Positions 63,101-64,000 of a DNA stretch of 64,000 bases are shown here, piece by piece. The DNA is taken from assembly GCA_013398295.1 (NCBI GenBank), contig VZSF01011293.1:62001-126000 (forward strand), given 5' to 3'. How positions within the stretch are numbered: the first letter of the stretch is position 1; the number at the start of each line of letters is the position of its first letter. The notes under the pieces were generated by a model. That model had not been told where the DNA came from. It searched no databases and worked only from the letters and a program-made list of their open reading frames with translations. Origin of the DNA: Chionis minor (taxonomy: Eukaryota; Chordata; Aves; Charadriiformes; Chionididae). The translations under genes and the position numbers were made by a program.

Positions 63101-63988
63101 TGGTGGCATGGCTATGAATCAAATTTGATTTTGTTCATTTTTAGCTCCCCAGAGAGTGTAGAAACAGGGACAGAGTTTATTGCTGAAGTCAGCCATGAGT
63201 TGATAGTCCGAGAGCTACCTTTTTAGAGGATTTTTTTGGTTTTTGAGGAGAGAGGCTATCCCTTAAATATGATCAAAATTAAAAAAAAAAAAAAAGCTGG
63301 ATAAATTTACTTGAAGTGTAACATCTTTTCTCTGTCTCAATTTGCTTATATATTGTAAAAGCATTTCTGCTTTTTTACATAGGCTTTCTACCCAAACTAG
63401 GTCTGAGAAGGTAATAAATACATGTGCTGGGTGACTGAGAAGGATCACCTCACGGCTGAGTCCAGTCTCCCCCTTAATTTTGGCAACTGCACGATAGGTA
63501 TTTAATCTGGATAGCCAGATTACTCGAGGATTTCTTTTTTCTTATGACACGGTGTGCCGTTTTATAACTGTGGTTTTGATGTGTTAAATAATTTTCAAGA
63601 AAGCAATACCAATGCAAGTTTGGTACTTGACTAACTGAAAACGGGGGTTTTTTTTCCAATGAAGTGAATTGGATGCTTGATTTGAACATCATTTTTGAGG
63701 AAACATTTGGAGATTTGGGACGTAAACTGCTTCAGCTTGAAAATGAGAGGAATGAGTCGAATACGAAGATGACACTTGGATGTTTGGGGATGTGGATTGC
63801 TTTTTCGTTAGCTTTAAGAAGAAACAACCGAGTGAAAATGACTTCTCTCCATTTTCTTTAGAATATTCTCTCTCCTGTCGGCGATACTACACCTGGGTAA
63901 CATCCGCTACAAGAAGAAGACTTATCGGGATGACTCCATTGATATTTGTAACCCTGAAATACTACCTATCGTGTCGGACCTGCTTGAG
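16175..63988 (+). CDS. MYO9A: MYO9A, unconventional myosin-IXa, 5' part (7 coding exons, continues beyond window)
   Basis: The spliced product is an actin-based motor of class IX, known in the family as a single-headed myosin with a C-terminal RhoGAP domain that lowers Rho activity at junctions and the actin cortex. Seen here: 461 codons over seven exons, no internal stop, all introns GT-AG. Residues about 14-112 match the Ras-associating-like region, the motor starts near residue 147, the P-loop GESGSGKT is at 240-247 and switch [10 protein letters not shown] at 291-299. I assign MYO9A rather than MYO9B from the close match of the N-terminal and motor sequence to vertebrate myosin-IXa as I remember it. 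Intron phases in order are 0, 2, 2, 0, 0, 2, 0. The gene is incomplete: the rest of the motor, IQ motifs, C1 and RhoGAP regions lie to the right, and non-coding 5' exons were not identified. Confidence 0.95.
17358..17510 (+). other. Exon-like open block with splice-site consensus (candidate cassette exon)
   Basis: The block follows a T-rich tract ending in cag (17355-17357) and is followed by gtaaat at 17511. Its 153 bases are open for 51 codons in the frame that would join both the end of exon 1 and the start of exon 2 (both phase 0). The encoded peptide has no motif I recognise, and I know of no myosin-IX insert at this point, between P-loop helix and switch I. It may be chance: a 51-codon open frame is not rare in AT-moderate intron DNA. 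Confidence 0.12.
21001..21420 (+). mobile_element. CR1 LINE fragment (ORF2 C-terminal part plus 3' UTR)
   Basis: About 420 bases in sense orientation, from the GGCTGGGAGAGCTGGGG and CAGCCTGGAGAAGAGAAGGC words through TTTAGATTAGATATTAAGAA to CCTTCCAACCTAAACC and a decayed terminal ATGATTCTA. 5'-truncated, with multiple indels, so not an active copy. Confidence 0.93.
21500..21677 (+). mobile_element. CR1 LINE 3' fragment
   Basis: A second sense CR1 piece 80 bases after the previous one. It begins at TGAGACACTGGAAGAGGTTG and ends CCAACCCAAACCATTCTGTG. It overlaps the same part of the consensus as the first copy, so it is a separate insertion or a local duplication, not a continuation. Confidence 0.92.
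23258..23476 (+). repeat. Minisatellite, about 71-bp unit, three copies plus a partial one
   Basis: Units start at 23258, 23329, 23401 and 23459 (partial). Each opens with ATTAATGGGAGGTAAA, continues TTTGAGTAT, has a C/T-rich middle and ends CTACTTAGAACAG. Unit lengths are 71, 72 and 58 bases; the third is shorter in the C/T tract. Confidence 0.95.
24586..24675 (+). repeat. Degenerate 25-bp tandem repeat in AT-rich DNA
   Basis: The units at 24601-24625 and 24626-24650 match at most positions (CAGATATCCGGACTTTATGG against CAGGTATCCAGACTTTATGG). Weaker copies follow at 24651 and precede at 24586. The wider block 24520-24722 is built of related GATATCTAGAT words. Confidence 0.8.
27175..27400 (-). 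mobile_element. CR1 LINE 3' fragment, antisense
   Basis: The + strand starts agaatcatggaatcacttgg, followed by GAGACCTTCAAGATCATCGA and continues to the AATATCCAACCTAAA word, where similarity stops. It closely resembles the antisense copy at 51671-52135 and so belongs to the same subfamily. Confidence 0.93.
27741..27756 (+). repeat. Run of 16 G
   Basis: A homopolymer of 16 G after TTTT. A shorter G-rich run with one C is at about 47908-47923. Confidence 0.95.
30125..30172 (+). repeat. Poly-T/poly-C tract with one ambiguous base
   Basis: N at 30125, T from 30126 to 30142, then 30 consecutive C at 30143-30172. It is the longest C run in the window. Confidence 0.95.
30438..30470 (+). repeat. 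GT/TG microsatellite followed by a short TA run
   Basis: Interrupted (GT)n with GGGT variants over about 33 bases, then AATATATAT to 30480. A single N follows at 30490. Confidence 0.9.
31106..32054. other. Assembly gap (949 N) flanked by T and C runs
   Basis: The gap is bounded on the left by a T run (31063-31081), a C run (31082-31092) and another T run (31093-31105), and on the right by a T run to 32070. The open frames spanning it are artefacts of reading N as open codons. Confidence 0.99.
33340..33487 (+). repeat. AT-rich low-complexity stretch
   Basis: About 150 bases composed almost entirely of ATAATATATA- and AAGATATA-like words with no fixed period. Confidence 0.8.
34154..34221 (+). 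repeat. Two-copy tandem duplication, 34-bp unit
   Basis: Copy 1 starts AAGTCAAATCGGTTTGG at 34154 and copy 2 AAGTCAAATAGGTTTGG at 34188. Both go on to a TTA.TATTAAG word. There are a few substitutions between them. Confidence 0.85.
39881..40106 (+). repeat. Two-copy tandem duplication, 113-bp unit
   Basis: The copies are 39881-39993 and 39994-40106. Both begin GGATGAGACTCTTGCCGATG and contain TTTTGCCTCAGTGCTAAG and CTCTTCAAGAAGACCTC. By eye they differ at about 11 positions (roughly 10%). The unit is not a multiple of three and is not a CR1. Confidence 0.93.
41032..41069 (+). repeat. Perfect 19-bp AT-only tandem pair, self-complementary words
   Basis: TAAATATATATTAATATAT occurs twice head to tail (41032-41050 and 41051-41069), followed by further TA. 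The sequence is purely A and T and can fold on itself. Confidence 0.9.
43193..43316 (-). mobile_element. CR1 LINE 3' fragment, antisense, diverged
   Basis: The + strand reads agaataattgaggttggca, then GGACCTCTGGAGGACACCTG and GTCC, resembling CR1 subfamilies whose 3' end carries AGGTTGGCAGGGACCTCTGG. The similarity fades after about 120 bases. It appears older than the other copies. Confidence 0.7.
46897..47170 (-). mobile_element. CR1 LINE 3' fragment, antisense
   Basis: The + strand begins cacagaatcctagaatggtt, runs through GGAAGGGACCTTAAAGATCA and the CCAACCCCCCTGCCATGGGC block, and ends near CCCTTGTCCTATCACTA. Open frames across it (46921-47118 and 46994-47257) are antisense shadows of the LINE. 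Confidence 0.93.
49165..49259 (+). CDS. MYO9A: MYO9A coding exon 2 (residues 282-313, switch I)
   Basis: The acceptor is a T-rich tract ending in acag at 49164 and the donor is gtaagt at 49260. The 95 bases start in phase 0 with [18 protein letters not shown], the switch I region of the myosin ATPase site (NNNSSRFGK, residues 291-299), and end with two bases of a glycine codon (phase 2). Its continuity with exon 1 (GPVLE|AFGNAK) is exactly what myosins show, which fixes both splice sites despite the 32-kb intron. Residue 312 is Arg (CGA), just before the junction. Confidence 0.97.
49260..53458 (+). other. MYO9A: MYO9A intron 2 (4,199 bases)
   Basis: It runs from gtaagt to ccttccag. It contains the longest CR1 copy of the window, in antisense orientation (51671-52135), long T runs near 50170 and 50310, and otherwise unremarkable sequence. 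Confidence 0.95.
51671..52135 (-). mobile_element. CR1 LINE 3' fragment with the end of the reverse-transcriptase ORF, antisense
   Basis: The longest CR1 copy here, about 465 bases. Read on the minus strand, it has an open frame over the C-terminal end of ORF2, with the words [31 protein letters not shown] and [20 protein letters not shown], followed by the 3' UTR and a terminal CTATGATTC. It is severely 5'-truncated and lacks endonuclease and polymerase catalytic parts, so it cannot move by itself. The frame is still open, which suggests a fairly young insertion. A single N at 52136 marks its inner edge. Confidence 0.95.
53459..53521 (+). CDS. MYO9A: MYO9A coding exon 3 (residues 313-334)
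   Basis: This is a 63-base exon between ccttccag and gtaggt. It encodes [20 protein letters not shown] plus shared Gly and Arg codons at its edges. The motif EKYLLEKSR(L)V is the conserved myosin stretch after switch I. It begins and ends in phase 2, so skipping it would keep the frame while removing 21 residues of motor core. It completes the Gly codon from exon 2 (GG|A) and the Arg codon with exon 4 (CG|G). Confidence 0.97.
53522..54805 (+). other. MYO9A: MYO9A intron 3 (1,284 bases)
   Basis: It runs from gtaggt to caccag. It is the shortest intron in the window. I see no repeats or other features in it apart from the T-rich tract before the acceptor. Confidence 0.95.
54806..54905 (+). CDS. 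MYO9A: MYO9A coding exon 4 (residues 334-367)
   Basis: The acceptor follows a T run and reads tgtcaccag. The donor is gtggga, a weaker match to consensus than the other six. The exon encodes [11 protein letters not shown], the conserved FHVFYYLL-type motor motif, then a variable acidic stretch, then [13 protein letters not shown]. It ends in phase 0. The open frame runs on past the donor for about 60 bases before a stop, so intron retention would truncate the motor. Confidence 0.97.
55554..55613 (+). repeat. Inverted repeat (22-bp arms, 16-base spacer) beside a poly-T gap
   Basis: Left arm 55554-55575 (GGAGTGGGAATATATGGAAG...) and right arm 55592-55613 are reverse complements at 20 of 22 positions. 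The right arm runs directly into a T run and an N gap. Confidence 0.9.
55637..55693. other. Assembly gap (57 N) inside a T run
   Basis: T runs at 55614-55636 and 55694-55714 flank it. It lies in MYO9A intron 4, away from any exon. Confidence 0.99.
56871..56893 (+). repeat. Perfect 9-bp stem, 5-base loop
   Basis: TCAAGGACT at 56871-56879 pairs with AGTCCTTGA at 56885-56893, with loop GACTC. It lies in MYO9A intron 4, about 400 bases before the larger stem-loop. Confidence 0.85.
57292..57322 (+). repeat. Perfect 12-bp stem, 7-base loop
   Basis: CCCTCTTGGGAC at 57292-57303 pairs exactly with GTCCCAAGAGGG at 57311-57322, with loop TCATCAT. A further outer pair, ACGTG with CACGT, extends it across an asymmetric bulge. 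It sits in MYO9A intron 4, about 490 bases before exon 5. Confidence 0.9.
57810..57866 (+). CDS. MYO9A: MYO9A coding exon 5 (residues 368-386)
   Basis: This 57-base exon lies between ttgctttcag and gtcagt. It encodes 19 residues ([19 protein letters not shown]). It has phase 0 on both sides, so it is a symmetric exon that could be skipped in frame. It is too short to be called as an independent ORF and was recognised from the myosin-IXa sequence between exons 4 and 6. Confidence 0.95.
57867..61185 (+). other. MYO9A: MYO9A intron 5 (3,319 bases)
   Basis: It runs from gtcagt to cccaacag. It contains an A-rich low-complexity tract (60712-60820) and an AT-rich stretch with homeodomain/octamer-like words near 59594-59640. 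Nothing else is recognisable. Confidence 0.95.
60712..60820 (+). repeat. A-rich low-complexity tract (CAAAA-type)
   Basis: A run of A, then irregular CAAAA, CCAAA and CAAGC words over about 100 bases. No retroposed gene body is visible to its left, so I call it simple sequence and not a poly-A tail. Confidence 0.8.
61186..61283 (+). CDS. MYO9A: MYO9A coding exon 6 (residues 387-419)
   Basis: The acceptor is gaacccaacag and the donor gtgagt. The 98 bases encode [20 protein letters not shown], continuing [12 protein letters not shown], and two bases of a Gln codon (phase 2). The segment corresponds to the motor helix before the conserved [13 protein letters not shown] block that opens exon 7. 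Confidence 0.97.
61284..63861 (+). other. MYO9A: MYO9A intron 6 (2,578 bases)
   Basis: It runs from gtgagt to tctttag. It contains one CR1 fragment in sense orientation (61427-61598). Nothing else is recognisable. Confidence 0.95.
61427..61598 (+). mobile_element. CR1 LINE 3' fragment
   Basis: A sense fragment starting GGTGAGACACTGGAAGAGG and ending CCTTCCAATCCAAACCA. It closely matches the copy at 21500-21677, including nearly the same 5' start, and lies in MYO9A intron 6 about 140 bases after exon 6. Confidence 0.92.
63862..63988 (+). CDS. MYO9A: MYO9A coding exon 7 (residues 419-461), last in window
   Basis: The acceptor is attttctttag and the donor gtaagc at 63989, 12 bases before the window ends. 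The 127 bases complete the Gln codon and encode the conserved [14 protein letters not shown] helix, then a basic patch ([10 protein letters not shown]) and a segment ending PIVSDLLE. It ends in phase 0. Later exons with switch II and the actin-binding loop are outside the window. Confidence 0.97.
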
Positions 63989-64000
63989 GTAAGCCTTCGC

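Overview
This is a vertebrate nuclear genomic window, most likely from a bird. It has a large intron-rich gene, few repeats, and the only recognisable interspersed elements are truncated CR1 LINEs, several ending in the typical 3' motif (ATTCTATG-like). There are no bacterial-style operons, no CRISPR array and no RNA gene that I can support. The species cannot be named from the sequence.

The one gene I can support is the 5' part of MYO9A (unconventional myosin-IXa, a class IX myosin with Ras-associating, motor and RhoGAP regions), on the + strand. Seven coding exons were located by hand from protein recognition, GT/AG sites and codon phase: 16175-17017 (exon from 16096), 49165-49259, 53459-53521, 54806-54905, 57810-57866, 61186-61283 and 63862-63988. 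Joined, they give 461 codons without a stop. They cover the Ras-associating region, the P-loop (residues 240-247), switch I (291-299) and about the first third of the motor. The gene continues past the right edge; switch II, IQ motifs and the RhoGAP domain are not in the window.

Layout: 1-16095 has no recognisable exon and is probably 5' intron or upstream DNA. 16096-17017 is a large exon with two short upstream ORFs in the leader. 17018-49164 is a 32-kb intron holding CR1 fragments, several small tandem repeats and a 949-base assembly gap. 49165-63988 holds six short exons separated by introns of 1.3 to 4.2 kb.

I found no previously undescribed biological system. The observations most worth checking are a phase-matched exon-like open block at 17358-17510 (a possible 51-codon cassette between P-loop and switch I), two short uORFs before the MYO9A start, a near-perfect 40-bp palindrome at 1588-1627, stem-loops in intron 4, a 113-bp tandem duplication at 39881-40106, and repeated C-run/T-run junctions that coincide with most assembly gaps.
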